64,000 nucleotides of DNA from Podospora pseudoanserina (GCF_035222485.1 NC_085920.1:6510001-6574000); one strand, 5' to 3'. Numbered from the stretch's first letter, positions 33,233 to 45,088 are shown. The notes: a model not told the origin generated them from the letters alone. Made by a program: numbers and translations.

Positions 33233-34842
33233 CTTGGTGAAGGAGCGAAGTGGTCAGAGACCGGGTGTTTCTCAAAAGGAAAAGTGCCAGACAGGCGAGC
33301 CCAGAAGTGGCTTCGTCACAGGCAGAGGGAGGAGCTTCAGACCGATATGCAGAGTGCAGACCGAGAACTTGACAAGCTCTCCGCTGAGGTCCCGGGGGCT
33401 CGGTTTTAACAGACGACCACCCCCTGACACCAAGAAAAAAAAACCCCTTCAGTTTGTGACTTTTCCCTGGGCCTCTGGAGATCTCCACGTCCGACATGCC
33501 GCGGTAGGGCGGCTTCCCGTATGGCTAGCCCCTGATAGAGTTCGACACCAAGGCGGGATTCAGCTTGGATGCCACTGACCTCCAAGCACAGCCCTTGCTA
33601 TCTCGCAGGAAGAATCCACCTGTTTTCATCCAGAAGCGTAATAAAACCCCACATCCTGACTCTTCAGTCTCCAGTGTCGCGTGAGGATTTGCTGAAGGCA
33701 GACACCGGCTGGGCAGTTGCTCCGGCCGCATGTCTAGTCGATACCAAGGGGGGTTTCCATGGCATGAGGAAAGATGCTGCTCTTGTTGGAGGGGGCTACC
33801 ACATCGCCTAGAAATCCCAAGGCCACCGGCACCACCACACGTCCCCTTGGCCCCCTCCAGCAGAAACCCGAGCCCGAAAACTTCACCCGGCCGGCGACCG
33901 TCGTTGGTCATGGCGGATATGTCGGAAACAATTCGGCACAAGGGTGGCATCTCGATGTTACAGCACGGGGGCTAAGGAGACACTAAACGAGAAAATGCCT
34001 TGGAATTCCACACCCATATCGGGCACTATCCCGCCCGATAAACATCTCGGCGGCAGAACCCAGTCGGGGTATGTCAATGACGACACATTGACAAAGCAGG
34101 CAGGTTTCCGCGTACTGGTAGTTATGTGTACACGTACAGGTTAGAGACGGAAGTTCACACAAACAAACCATGACATTCTTTAGACAAAAGCTTTCATCCA
34201 GCGGCCCTCGGATATGGTGATTGGCTGGTGGAGAGAATCAATTAAGGTGTATATCGGCTGTTTCCGTTTCATGATCAGTACTTTTGCTTCGGGATCTAAA
34301 GAGGAGAGTACCTTTGCAACGGGCGGACGGGGATTCGATTGCACGATGGATCCACCTCGTCGGGCTTTCGGGACCCGACTTCTTTGCACCAACTCCTGGG
34401 CATTGGTGATCGAAAGTTGCAGCGGTTCTTCCATCTGTCCTGGATCTCCGGTACAAGTGAGAACTTTATTTGCACCCGAACACTATTGGTGATCCAAACT
34501 ACTACATAACCTGACTACAACTACAACTATGAGCGCCACTCCTGGCCGTCGGCATGTTCTCGGATCTCTCTAAGTATAAAACGTTCCATCTTCGAGGCGT
34601 TTGGTGCCTGGTTTTGTGAACGATCACTGGCAGGATATCCGGACACAATCCATGCCCCGATCTCCGCCCCTACAAGTGCGGCGCTAGGGAGGCTTGGCCG
34701 AGATTGGCCTTGCACCCGACGACACATCCTTCCTCTCTTATCTGTTTTAACCCATCACTGCCCGCCGAACCGTTTTGCTAGACGTTCGAGACGGTGGTGT
34801 CCGCGACTCTGAAACAGCGCGCAGTCAGGCATCATGCAAATG
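33233..34842. other. Intergenic region
   Basis: Promoter side of the PAP2 gene, then about 1.3 kb without supported ORFs. I see no RNA gene or repeat here. Confidence 0.5.
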
Positions 34843-36120
34843 TCATCGAGCTGCCGACTGGGATTCAGAACCAGACCCGTGCCTCCGGCTGCGCTTTGCA
34901 TACAGCAGCCCGCACACATTGCAAAGCGTTGCTGGCCCAGCAGGCCCTGTTCGCCATCGAGGGCTATCCATCACACCACACTTTTTGCAAGCTGTCATGC
35001 TGATGTCGCTCTGTCGGTTTCCTCGAGTCAGCATTCATCCTGAATCCACAAGGTAGAGGGACTGGCGACACTTACATCTCGTCTCCTCGACCGTTTCCGC
35101 CTCTTCGCATTTGACGGCTTGTCGTCTTCGTGCATCCATTCAAGGGTTTCGGTTGCCTTGCGGCTTTGGACGTTGATGTCGCCAACAGCATGGAGCAAAC
35201 CCCATGATAGTTGGGTCATCGACACGAGGTCAATCTGTTTCGGCAGCGCATGGAGGACGAACGAATCGTCGGCTGGTGTCATCTGGGAAGCTCGGTATTG
35301 GCTGTATAATTCAGCGAAGCGAAGCAGTTCTTGTGCTCCTTGACGAATCTATGCTACATATCAATAAGAAGACCTGGCAACAGCTGCTCAGGATGGACGT
35401 ACCCTCCAGAACCCCTTTTCCATACCATATGAAAAGGATTGGTCATGGGAAATTTCCGTGGCGATGGATAGCGCTGAGGAGTCGTCAGACAGTCTGCTTG
35501 TGCTCATAGGGCTATGAGTATGGAGATTATGGCCATAGTCTCGTTGGTCCGCCCCAGTTTCTTTTTCTAGAAGACTTGATGCACGAATTGGAAGCTCGTG
35601 GGTGGGTGCTGTATGGAATACTGGCCCGTCGAGTTCAAATGCCGACGCCATTGGAATGTTGAGGGCGGTTTCCACGACCCGGTGGCAGAATGTGTTAAAG
35701 GTGTATGTGCGATGTGCTCGATAAAGTCATGTATCCCCAAACGGCCCCCGTAAATGGTACTTTTTGGCTGGATATCGTGGCAGCTCTTTTGTGTAGACCA
35801 CGGTGGCAAAGAAGGCGTTGCAAAATTCACGGGTATAAGGTCACAAAGCCGGGAGATCGACCCTGCCAGTGTAACAAGCACTACCGGCATCTTCCCGGAG
35901 ACGACTGTCCGCAACCTGGCCAGGCCATTGGCGCGTGGCGACGGAGAGAGCGATGGGCTGAACCACTAGCATCAAGGTTCCAAACTTTCTCCAGAACGTG
36001 CCCAGCAGCCATCGCCATCACATCAGGCTCACTTCCAATTCCGCTGTGGCCATTCTTCTATTTTTCCTCGGACAGAATTGCTGCTTTTTTTGTTGGGTCA
36101 AATAGGGGCCTCGCCTTGGA
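34843..36120 (-). pseudogene. GATA-type zinc-finger protein gene with a disrupted 5' half
   Basis: The 3' part is well formed: a frame ending at 35403, then exons 35348-35076 and 35010-34843 with proper GTACGT/GTAAGT donors and phase-0 joins. The last exon encodes a GATA finger, C-K-K-C then C-N-V-C with 18 residues between (type IVb), followed by basic A-K-R-S-R-R, normally a DNA-binding nuclear factor. The preceding exon ends in a K-R-R-K-R-S-R-R-R basic patch. Upstream of 35675 the protein-like sequence carries on (for example V-L-E-K-V-W-N-L-D-A-S-G, then A-F-F-A-T-V-V-Y-T-K-E-L-P) but hops between frames. It meets an in-frame TAG near 36060 and TGA codons at 35729-35727 and 35843-35841. 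No intron set removes all these breaks, so I read it as a decaying gene; indel errors are the alternative. Confidence 0.6.
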
Positions 36121-36276
36121 GTAAAGTCGACTTTGATTGGATGAACGCACCCTGTTCAGACAATGTCAACATACGTCAGCCCCCTCCAGTTTGAGAGTCT
36201 GCTGGAATCTAGCTCGAATAGTCCTCAGGGAAGTGCCCCTGTTGGGTGATTCCACGCCTCCCTCTTCCATCATTGT

Positions 36277-36829
36277 CTAGAAGAGGTCCCATTGATTTTC
36301 GAGAAATTCATCGTCCTTGGGGTGTGATGAAACGATTTCAAGGGGAGACAACTTGAGAGAGATTGATGGGTCTACTTCAACCGCAGTCTGACAGGGCGAC
36401 AGTGAAAGTTGCTCCTTGGAGTTCTGGTGAAAGAGCACAGAGGGATAGTCTGTCCAAGGAGCCCAGGGTGCACCCGCGCGGATGAGGACCTTGGCGAGAT
36501 CGTAAACTTCGCATACAGACGTCGATGGCAAAGTTTTCTTCCAGTTTCTGATTTGCTCGGTATCCGTGGGGAGGTTCGTCAAATGATATATCCGTCGTTT
36601 TGGCGATACCCGCCAGTAAGGAGCTCAAAAGACGCACCTCGATTCTTTAGATACGTCTTTGATTTCGAGCTTGTAGAGCTGTTCGACGAGAATCGGGTGG
36701 TTCCCGCAAACGGTGAGTAGGTAACCTGGCCAAATCCAGCATGCTGAGCTTCTCAGCAATAATGCGGACCAGTTCCTAAAGCAGCTTGATGAGTCCGAAC
36801 CTCCTGTTGGGCGTCATGATGGTCATCAT
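36277..36829 (-). pseudogene. Decayed F-box/ankyrin-like gene
   Basis: From the ATG at 36829 the frame stops after 17 codons at a TAG (36778-36776). Directly behind it the same frame reads E-L-V-R-I-I-A-E-K-L-S-M-L-D-L-A-R-L, an F-box-like helix pair. The continuation switches frame to T-V-C-G-N-H-P-I-L-V-E-Q-L-Y-K-L, then to an S-S-L-L-A-G-I-A-K frame. It ends in a frame with V-Y-D-L-A-K-V-L-I-R-A-G-A-P-W and L-S-P-L-E-I-V-S-S-H, which look like ankyrin helices, and terminates at 36277. One stop and about three frame changes within 550 bp point to a relic. The ORF at 36277-36582 alone (101 codons) could be predicted as a gene but is only the tail. Confidence 0.5.
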
Positions 36830-37649
36830 TTTCCTCCTTAGAGATGAAAGTCGCAAGAAGAAGTCGGAGATACTGGATCAATGAGCTAGTCCCAGTCGAC
36901 CAGTGTGGTGAATACCTAGACTGTTACTTGAATTTGAAATGGATGTTGAGCGCCAGAACTGAGGGAGAGCTTGTGGAACGAAAAAAAAAAATGAATGAAT
37001 GAAACTCATGGAAAAGAAGAAGTAAATGGGTGTCGAGCGGAAGATCAGTTCCACCCTAAGATCTCAGTCGTCTGGTGGCCATTGCGATGAAAATGAAGGA
37101 AGAGCCGTCATTGCTACAGGAGCGTCGCCTCGAGAGTAAGCTCAGGCTGTGGCTCAGGATACACAGACCACTGCTGTTATTGACAGAATGTGAAAAGGAT
37201 GGGGCCTATAAACCAACTGGAATGGGCCCTATTCACTTGCTGTAATTTGATGTATTTATAAGTGATAGCGTTGGCAGCAGGTCAAGTTTGCTGTCGGACC
37301 CTTCACCCACCTTTTCACCTTTTCTTTTCTTTTCATCGCCCTCTCGCAACCTTTTCTGCAACCCTTTCCTCAAGCTTTTACGTCCTTTTCTTCGATCTAG
37401 GTTTTCCTGACCTCTTTTTCGACCTTCTCCTCCACCTTCAAGTTTCCCTCGACGTTTTTCTCAACGTTTCTACCGACTTTTCATCTCGTTACCGACCAAC
37501 CATTCTATGCAGAGCTCATGAGTTTCACATCTGGGACTTCTTCAAGTCTTGCCTATTTTCCTCACCATATATATCCTACACCATCCAAAAGAAAACTATG
37601 GGCGGACCGCCAGCCAAAAGGCGTAAGGTCTAGAACCCTTCCAGCCGCA
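36830..37649. other. Intergenic region with pyrimidine-rich tract
   Basis: Divergent space between two F-box-type relics. At about 37310-37480 there is a long CT-rich stretch (repeated CTTTTC) typical of fungal core promoters. The former promoter of the plus-strand gene may still be recognisable here. Confidence 0.5.
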
Positions 37650-38820
37650 ATGATCACAAGTCACGGTGCCAGGGAGAGCATCTCGCCAGAGCCGACGACT
37701 ACGCACACCCTCAATCGCATCAAGAAGCTACCCCCAGAACTCCTGCTCCAGATCAACGAGTCGCTTGAGTCGTACGCAAGGGCCGCGCTTGGCTTAACCA
37801 GCCGCACGATGCTGGCCAAAATCAGCTCACACTGCCTCTGCCTCTCAGGAAAGGACCTCTACAACCTGTTAGCCCTTGTTGAGAAACAGGGCATCTACCC
37901 AGACGACATTCTATGGCCCACATGCGTCAAAGTCCATTCGTCAATCTCACCCACGGCCCATGCATTGCGAGCCTGCGGAAAAGACATTTTCAAGCCAGCG
38001 TGGACAAGAGGAAGCGCAGAGCTCCCAGATCAGCCTCGGTTAGCTCCCAGCATCATCAAGCTCCGATGTGTCGTCGCTATCCCCTTCAACTTGGCGAGCG
38101 CAGTGATGCGCTCCCACAATCTCGGCATTCCGACCTCCTGTGGTCGTAGCCAACGACCTTGATTGCCAGTTCAACCGAATATCATCGTGTCCCAATAGAT
38201 CTTTCGAGTGGAAGTTCGACACCAAATGCGCCTTTCGCGTCGGGAGAGTCACTGGCCCAGAAACCGGGTCAGAAGAATCACGCCTCTTAACGAAGCAAAG
38301 CACATACGTCTCCCCGGTCGTTGTGACAGCGGCTCACGGCTTGGAACGCGCTAGCATCGACCGCTTGCGACAACTTGAGGGCGAATTTAGCGGCGACACA
38401 GGAAGGTGCTCTTGCTGTTCTGCAATGCACCTCCAAAGAGACCATCTGGAATGTTTTTTCAAATCGAAAGTCCCGCTGAAATGAGCTGCCCGTGTTTCTG
38501 GGATGAAGAGAAAGATTGCAACCATTTTCATCAGTCCACCGGATGGAAAGAAGCCGTTTCCGCACACCATCGACACATGTGCTTCTTGTGGCTCTAACTG
38601 CTGGTTCAATGCCGAGGTGCCTCCCGACGGGCACAAGATGGTCTGCAAACTGGTTACATGAAAGGATCTCGGAGATTGCAGAACGTGGGATAATAGTGTT
38701 TAGGAGCTGGATGAAGATAACGACTGGGTAGTACGTGAGAACATCGAGATTCCCAGGGCTTACGAAGCCTATGAACGAGAGGCTGAGAAGGAGGAAGTGC
38801 AGGAGGAGACAGAGCAGTGA
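37650..38820 (+). pseudogene. Decayed F-box protein gene
   Basis: The frame from the ATG at 37650 gives an F-box-type start (I-K-K-L-P-P-E-L-L-L-Q-I-N-E-S-L) and stays protein-like to about 38120. There the reading shifts to another frame that continues V-V-V-A-N-D-L-D-C-Q-F-N-R-I and reaches a TGA at 38482-38484. The same frame carries on with clearly protein-like sequence (I-A-T-I-F-I-S-P-P-D-G-K-K, then C-A-S-C-G-S-N-C-W-F). It has two more in-frame stops, TGA 38659-38661 and TAG 38701-38703, before an acidic C-terminus and a final TGA at 38818-38820. One frameshift and three stops with preserved downstream frame indicate a pseudogene. The paired Cys motifs suggest the intact relatives have a metal-binding part. 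Family beyond F-box unknown. Confidence 0.6.
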
Positions 38821-40864
38821 TCAACAAGTTCAGGGAGAGGAGGATCTGGAGAGCTGTTCTGAGTATCCGATTCAGCCATTCAAATACTTATTTTTCAACA
38901 AGGCACCTTGCTTGATACACAGTATTCCGGACATGGGTCTCGATGGACACACCAGACAAACTGCCCATGGAGGAATGAAGGTCGCGTATCGACGTCACGA
39001 ACTACGGCATCTCATAAAGATTGTCATGGGAAGATCAAGGGGAACAACGGCCCAGTGTTGTAGTCAAAACACGGAGCTTTTATGCGGCTAGACAACATTG
39101 CAATCCGTTGATAGCCTGCAATAGCTTTATTCGCCGACCCGTCAAAAGTACCCAGGTGCCTAGGAATCATCCTTCAGGACTTTCGGTGTGCAATGCCGAT
39201 TATGTTTGCCCTTGATGTGATAAGATCAGCCATGTAATATCCACAACCAGGCATTCAAGCTGTCCAAATGCTATTGTCTTGTTGGACCGAATCGGTCAAG
39301 TCTTCGAGGTATACGCAAAAAATGGAAAGATGAAACTCAGCGCCGGACTTTGACTCCACGGCGGTATACGTTCACACCAAGTCCTCAATCTAGTCATGCC
39401 CTCCGCTGCTAACCTTGTTATGGTGTTTCTCCCGGCATACCTCGCATTTGCCTCTGACTAGGTAGAGGATCCTTTTCCATGTTCCGTCCCACGGCACGCC
39501 CTGGACAAAACAACTGCTATTGCCAGCTAGTAAAACACGTGGTGACTGTCAACTCACACCTTTTGAAATAGAAACCAGGCCTCTTGGCTATCCATTCAAG
39601 GCCTACTGACCATCCTTTTGGGCTTGTTGGCTCAGTATCTTTGAAAGAGTTCCGGTTGTTTTCTGAAGCGTGGTTCGGCATGTCAGCTTGTGCTGACTTA
39701 CTCACCAGTCTCAGTGTGTTTATCCACAGCGTGCATGATTACGTACAAGCTACAGATATCACTGCAATAGTCGAACTAATTCTGCCGTGGGAGGCACTCA
39801 TGCTTTCCACTAGCCGTTGCTAGCTCTATTTTGAGGGTTGAAACTCCGACCCCAGCATCATTCAGTCCACTGCTTTTTGCGTACCTTGAACCACATGACC
39901 ACGAAAGCATGAGGTAGTGCTTCAGAATGACCGGTTCGAGGATGTGAGGTGATACGGAACAAATGCCGTCTAGCCGTCTGACATGAAGCATTTTGTCAAG
40001 GTTGACTGAACCCTTCCGGGAACGGTGATTTGAAAACTCCTAGAAACCAGGTAGAGTCCAGGGGTCAAACTTCCCGGTTGGGGCCAAAGCGCCAGCACTT
40101 GTCAGCACCATTGCCTCTTGGCATCCTTCTGACGCCCCGGGAAGTGCTCCTCTGGTGTGCACCAAGCTTTCTAATTACGACGGTATGGGCTTAATGCGCT
40201 GTATGTAAGGCTGACTTCCTGGCAGCCAATTGTCATAGCCGCTACCAAACTTCCGTACATACCTAGGTAGATGCCTAGATAGGTAGGTGTATTGGATGTC
40301 ACTGAGGAACATTGGAGTGGGGGCCCATAGCAGTCAAGATCTTTCACCTCTGGTATCAACTGTTCTTGCTGCCATCCATGTGTTCAAGAACATGTCAGAG
40401 TATACTCGACGGCGTGGAGGCATACGTACGTGAATGGCGAACTAAATCTCCGACCCCTTGGTGATACAGTAAGAACAGGGAGCATGTAGCACGTCTGCGT
40501 ACACTTATACAGAGCCCTGTAAGGTATAGTTGGGTAACATCAAAGGATCCGACTTGTCATCCTCAGTCCTTGTTGCCGAACCTTACAGGTGCTGATCACC
40601 GGGGTAGGAAGCCATCGTGAGTGGTTAGCTACAAGTCACTAGGGTCTCCGTATTCGTGATGCCTTGGTGAAAGTCCAACCATGCACACACATAACCACTT
40701 AGACAGGAATGGCATACAGCACACCTCCACCATGATCGATCGGACGATAAATAGGAGCGCCATCCCGCCATACCCATCGTCTCAATCGCTCACCATCCAG
40801 CCTTCACTCAGCCCTTCCCGTCATATCTTACACTCTTCGCCTCCAGAAACAAGTCTCCATCACG
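38821..40864. other. Intergenic region
   Basis: About 2 kb without a supported gene. A cluster of CCTAGGTAG/CTAGATAGGTAGGT motifs lies at about 40255-40292. The last 150 bp are the CT-rich promoter and leader of the con-13-like gene. Confidence 0.5.
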
Positions 40865-42019
40865 ATGGCCCCATCCAAGTCCCAGTTGCTGACTTCAGCT
40901 ACCGCCGCGCTCCTGGCCAGCCAGGGTGCTTTGGGCCAGCAGCTCACCAAGCCGATCCTCAACCCTGAGTACGACCTCGGTGCCATGTCCCAGGCATTCT
41001 TGCCCCATCTCATTGCACCGGCCGCGACAAGCATCAACAAATGGCCCTGGGGGAAGCTTCCTGCATTCTGCAAATCCGAATCCATCCACGAGGGCTTTTC
41101 CGCCTACGACATGGAGGTCTATGAGGTTACCTTTGCGGACTGTAGCCAGCCTTGGTACATGTGCCGCCACAACGGGTCGACAATGTCGGTGGGCGGTATG
41201 ATCAACGCGTTTGGGTCCCTTCCTGTGGGAACCAGAGACTTCATCCGTCATATTGTTGGTGAGTTTCTGGTGGTTTTGGCAGCCGAATAGGAATAACTCT
41301 GACATCTGAATAGTCTTCCCCGATTTCATGACACCCGGTGTTGCTGCTCACGCCAAGTAAGCTCCTCTCTGTCTCTTCAACGTACAGGACTGACAAAGGT
41401 CAAAGATCTGGATCGGGTGATCTCATGTTTGGTCACAACTACCTCGACACCAGTCTCTGGATCCACGAATCAGGCCACATCTTCGACCGCCAGCATGGTG
41501 GAAACGGCGACTATTCCGCCACCTCTGCCTGGCTCAACGCCTACAACTCCGACTCGCATCTTCCCACCGGCTATGCCAACACCAGTAAGCCATGCCCGTT
41601 ACTGTCTTTGGAAAGTTCTGAGAACGAGTGTACTGATTGAAACCACAGACCAAGCCGAGAACTTTGCCGAACATGTTATTCTGGCCACATACGACAACGT
41701 CGTGCCCGGTGGTCTGGCCGGCATTCCCGCGCCCACCCCCAACCACCAGGCTGTCCAAAACCAGTACACCAATGTCAAGAATCTCCTGGGCAACAAGATC
41801 CGCAAGGTCACTGGCGCGACCTGCAATCGCCAGCCCACCCCCCTGATCGGCATTACCAGCCCTGTTGTCTGCATGGGACCTGATGCTTTGGCTCAGGGTG
41901 CTTGTGTCGGTACACCCAACATGAAGAGGGATGAGAACGGCCATGACGCTCTCATTGCCGCTGCCGAGAAGGAGCCTGGCATCTATGAGCCCGCGAGCCG
42001 CTGGACCGAGTCGGCTTAA
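40865..42019 (+). CDS. Con-13-like secreted protein with HExxH motif
   Basis: Four exons, 40865-41258, 41314-41356, 41406-41584 and 41649-42019, give 328 residues; all three joins keep phase. A signal peptide covers about residues 1-24. The sequence resembles the Neurospora conidiation-specific protein CON-13 family: W-Y-M-C-R-H-N-G-S-T-M-S, then a short linker, then S-L-W-I-H-E-S-G-H-I-F-D. H-E-S-G-H fits the HExxH zinc-ligand pattern, so a secreted metallopeptidase-like fold is likely, though activity of this family is not established. A later region has N-F-A-E-H-V and cysteines that could form disulfides. The second exon is only 43 bp. A TTG microsatellite begins right after the TAA. Confidence 0.82.
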
Positions 42020-42040
42020 TTGTTGTTGTTGTTGTTGTTG
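42020..42040. repeat. (TTG)7 microsatellite in the 3' UTR
   Basis: Seven perfect TTG units immediately follow the stop codon of the con-13-like gene. Confidence 0.85.
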
Positions 42041-42937
42041 GTGGCTGGGATGGGAGGGGTTTGAAGTGTGTGAACAGACTGCAGTTGATAGCTTAACCAC
42101 CGGGTGGGTGACATGGTGGGATGGTGTTTGTCAATTGAATCAATCAAATCTGTTGGATGACTTGTTATGTTTGCCTTTCTTGGTGGTGAGCCATGTTGCG
42201 GCCCAGGTGCGATAAGTTTGAACCTTGCGGTGTGCTGGCTGAGCTTGCGAAAAATGAAGGCTTTGGAGCACCGAGGCAGTCATAGATGCTGGCTTTGGAA
42301 AAAGCAGAAGCAGCTCTGGCCAGGCGGCGTGGGCAGATGACAGACATATTATCAGCTCTGGATGGGAGGAGTGATATGAGATTCATCAACGGGCAATGCT
42401 GCTTGTTCTTCTTGCATAATGACCGCATACCTTGCTCTCTGCAAATACCTCAACGAGAACTAAAATATTCACATGTGAGCTGCGTTCCAAAGTCCCAACA
42501 AACCCAATTCCCGCCCACCTCGGTAATCTATCTCCTGGGGAAATCACTGCGATATTGGTGGTGGCCAAGTCGACCCAGCCCTATGGGCGGAATGGGCTCT
42601 GCCTTATCACGGCCCTTGGATGCATGGGTTGAATTTGTTGTCCGGTTATCCTCTTCTCATCTTTGTCCTCTTGTTTGCTCATGTGCTAACTGGATGTAGT
42701 TAGGCACTCATCAGCCCTGTGCACGGGGATAGCCGACGCCATCATGAGGGTGTCACAGCCAAGACTGCTGCGGCCTCCAAACACACCTTTGTCCGATTGG
42801 GCAAGGCGTCCTGTGATGTAGCTATGGCGCGTGTCATAAGAACCATGGGTTGCGGCTGGGATTTCAAGTCGACGACATTGCGGACCTGATCTTCGGGTTT
42901 TGTCAGTTGCCTTTCTGAGAGGCATTGCAGCTGTTCA
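42041..42937. other. Intergenic region
   Basis: 3' UTR of the con-13-like gene and promoter of the ankyrin gene. No other ORF supported. Confidence 0.5.
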
Positions 42938-44791
42938 ATGCCCATGATGAGCGACAAACCCAAGCCAGCCGAGCTGCTGAGTGCGGCAGCAGTTGAATCC
43001 CAGTCAACAACTCAGCCAGCAACTGGTTTGCCACATGAATCGCAAACAATCAAACCAACAGAAGCAGGAAAAGAACCACCAACCGAGCCATCAGCAGTGC
43101 CATCACCAGCGCCATCAACCGAGCCACCAGCCTACACTGACAATCCCTACATCACCCATGGAAATACCAACACTCAAGCTCCCACAGGGGAGATCGACTT
43201 CCCCATTCTAGATCCCGGGACTGCCCGTCTCAGAATCGAAAACCAGAGCCTCTACGCCATGGATCTTGAGCACCAAAACCTCCACGCCCTTCTCGACCGC
43301 TTCCTCGTAGACCCAGGCTTCTCCCCCGACGCCCCCCTCCCAACTTACACCCCACTCGACTCTGCCTTCATCCCCTCCTTCCTCACCCACCTCCCCTCCC
43401 TCTCCACCCTCCTCTCCCTCCCCCTGACAACCTACCCCTCCCCCCCCTACCCCTACTACTCCTCCCGCGACCGGCGCACCATCCACCCCTCCCGCACCAG
43501 CTCCCCCTTGGCCGCCTTGGAAGACGAGGACCTCAGACGCCGATACCACACCCTCCAACAGCAAATCATCTCCACCTTCTTCCACGCCATCGCCCACGGC
43601 AAAAACACCGAGCTCGTCACCCAGTTTGTCAAGTCCGGTTTCATCTCCCCCGACTGTCCCAACGCGCTGGGCGCAACCCCCCTCGTGGCGGCCATCGAGG
43701 CCGGAAACGGGCAGATGGTCTGTCACTTGATCTCCCTCGGTGCGCAGGTCAACGGGTACGGGACGCTACCCTCCGGCAGCCTCCGCGGCAAGGGAAAGCA
43801 CGGGGGCTTGATGCTCGAGCGGACACCGCTCATGGTGGCCGCGAAGAATGGGAACCTGGCGTTGGTGAAGCTGTTGGTGGAGGATTTTGGGGCGGACGAC
43901 GGGGTGATTGCTCCGGACGGGCAGCTAGCCCTGCGGCTGGCGGCGGAGGGGGGGCATAGGGAGGTGGTCGAGTACCTGCCGACGAGAAGGGGGGGCGCGT
44001 GGAGGAGGTGGAAGACGCATCACAGTGTTGCTGTGGAGAGAGTCAGAAAAGCAGGGAGGAAGATTGTGAGGTTTGTGTGGTTTTTTGTGTGGGATCTGCC
44101 GAGGTTTCTGGCTTGGAGTGTGCCGAAGCATACGATCATCAGACCGGCGGTGAAGACGGTGAAGTATTGCTGGGAGAACAAGGGGAGGTTCGGGGGGTGG
44201 GCGAAGAGGCAGGTGAAGGAGTTTCCCGGGAGAGTGAAGAGGGCGGGCAAGGGGGTTTGGGAGGGTGTGAAGAAGTTGCCGAGGGGGGTTTGGGAGGTGA
44301 TGAAGGAAATTCCGGGAGTGATGAAGAGTTTGGGGAAGTTTATCTGGAAGATTGTCAAAAAGATTCCGGAGGTGATGAAGAATCTGTGTATTTGGATATG
44401 GACGACGATGAAGAGGATGGGGGTGGCAGTGGGGAACGTATTTTTGAGGGTGGTGTCGGTTCTTCATACGGCTGTGGCAGCTGTGCTGGGTTATTTTAGG
44501 AGTATTTCTTTGAAGGATGTATGGAATGGGATCAAGGCTGTCTTTCGGGCTGTTTTTGTCGGATTGCCAGAGGCAATTTGTAAGGCAGTTGTTGGCTTGG
44601 GCAAGTGTGTGGGTATAAGTATTGTCGCCTTGTTTGGGCTCACAGGGCAGGTGCTGGTTTTCCTGTTTGAAGCCCTCTGCTGGGTGGCCGCATACATCCC
44701 GAATCAGCTTGGAAAGATCGTCAGCGCGATATGGGCGTCGATCTCTAAGGGATACTATGAGATCATGGTGTGGATCAACCCGAAGCATTGA
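42938..44791 (+). CDS. Ankyrin-repeat protein with long Trp/Lys-rich amphipathic C-terminal region
   Basis: One exon of 617 codons; the in-frame ATG at 42947 is an alternative start. Residues 1-90 are Pro/Ser/Thr-rich and disordered. Residues about 220-350 form three ankyrin-like repeats (T-P-L-V-A-A-I-E-A-G-N-G, T-P-L-M-V-A-A-K-N-G-N, A-L-R-L-A-A-E-G-G-H). From about 360 on, the protein becomes strongly basic and aromatic. A loose repeated pattern of about 11-14 residues appears (V-K-K-L-P-R-G-V-W-E-V-M, K-E-I-P-G-V-M, V-K-K-I-P-E-V-M). Hydrophobic segments near 560-600 (V-A-L-F-G-L-T-G-Q-V-L-V-F-L-F) follow. The tail looks like a series of amphipathic helices plus membrane helices, so membrane binding is inferred. 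I do not recognise the C-terminal region. Confidence 0.8.
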   Translation: MPMMSDKPKPAELLSAAAVESQSTTQPATGLPHESQTIKPTEAGKEPPTEPSAVPSPAPSTEPPAYTDNPYITHGNTNTQAPTGEIDFPILDPGTARLRIENQSLYAMDLEHQNLHALLDRFLVDPGFSPDAPLPTYTPLDSAFIPSFLTHLPSLSTLLSLPLTTYPSPPYPYYSSRDRRTIHPSRTSSPLAALEDEDLRRRYHTLQQQIISTFFHAIAHGKNTELVTQFVKSGFISPDCPNALGATPLVAAIEAGNGQMVCHLISLGAQVNGYGTLPSGSLRGKGKHGGLMLERTPLMVAAKNGNLALVKLLVEDFGADDGVIAPDGQLALRLAAEGGHREVVEYLPTRRGGAWRRWKTHHSVAVERVRKAGRKIVRFVWFFVWDLPRFLAWSVPKHTIIRPAVKTVKYCWENKGRFGGWAKRQVKEFPGRVKRAGKGVWEGVKKLPRGVWEVMKEIPGVMKSLGKFIWKIVKKIPEVMKNLCIWIWTTMKRMGVAVGNVFLRVVSVLHTAVAAVLGYFRSISLKDVWNGIKAVFRAVFVGLPEAICKAVVGLGKCVGISIVALFGLTGQVLVFLFEALCWVAAYIPNQLGKIVSAIWASISKGYYEIMVWINPKH

Positions 44792-45088
44792 GTCTGGTAT
44801 CATGAATCTCGAGAGTGGGAGGACGGTGGTTATGGACCATAGATACATACCCTTTTTATTTTGCAAAGATTTTTTTGAGCCTCATGTATCATATCACGCC
44901 TCTCATTGTGTTAATCAGCCCCTATCTCGTTCGCGTCACCTCCAAATCAAAAGTATCAACCCTCTTGTAAACAAAAGCCAACCAACGCCATGGGTATCTG
45001 TATGTGGGTATCATTTAATGCAACCGAAACCAATGCAACCCACAGATCCCCTGTGTTATTCCTATATTCCCCCAAATCCAAACGCAGT

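Noticed and set aside
43925-44866. 313-codon minus-strand ORF opposite the ankyrin gene
   Set aside because: His/Pro/Leu-rich mirror of the G-rich coding strand; the plus strand has clear ankyrin repeats.
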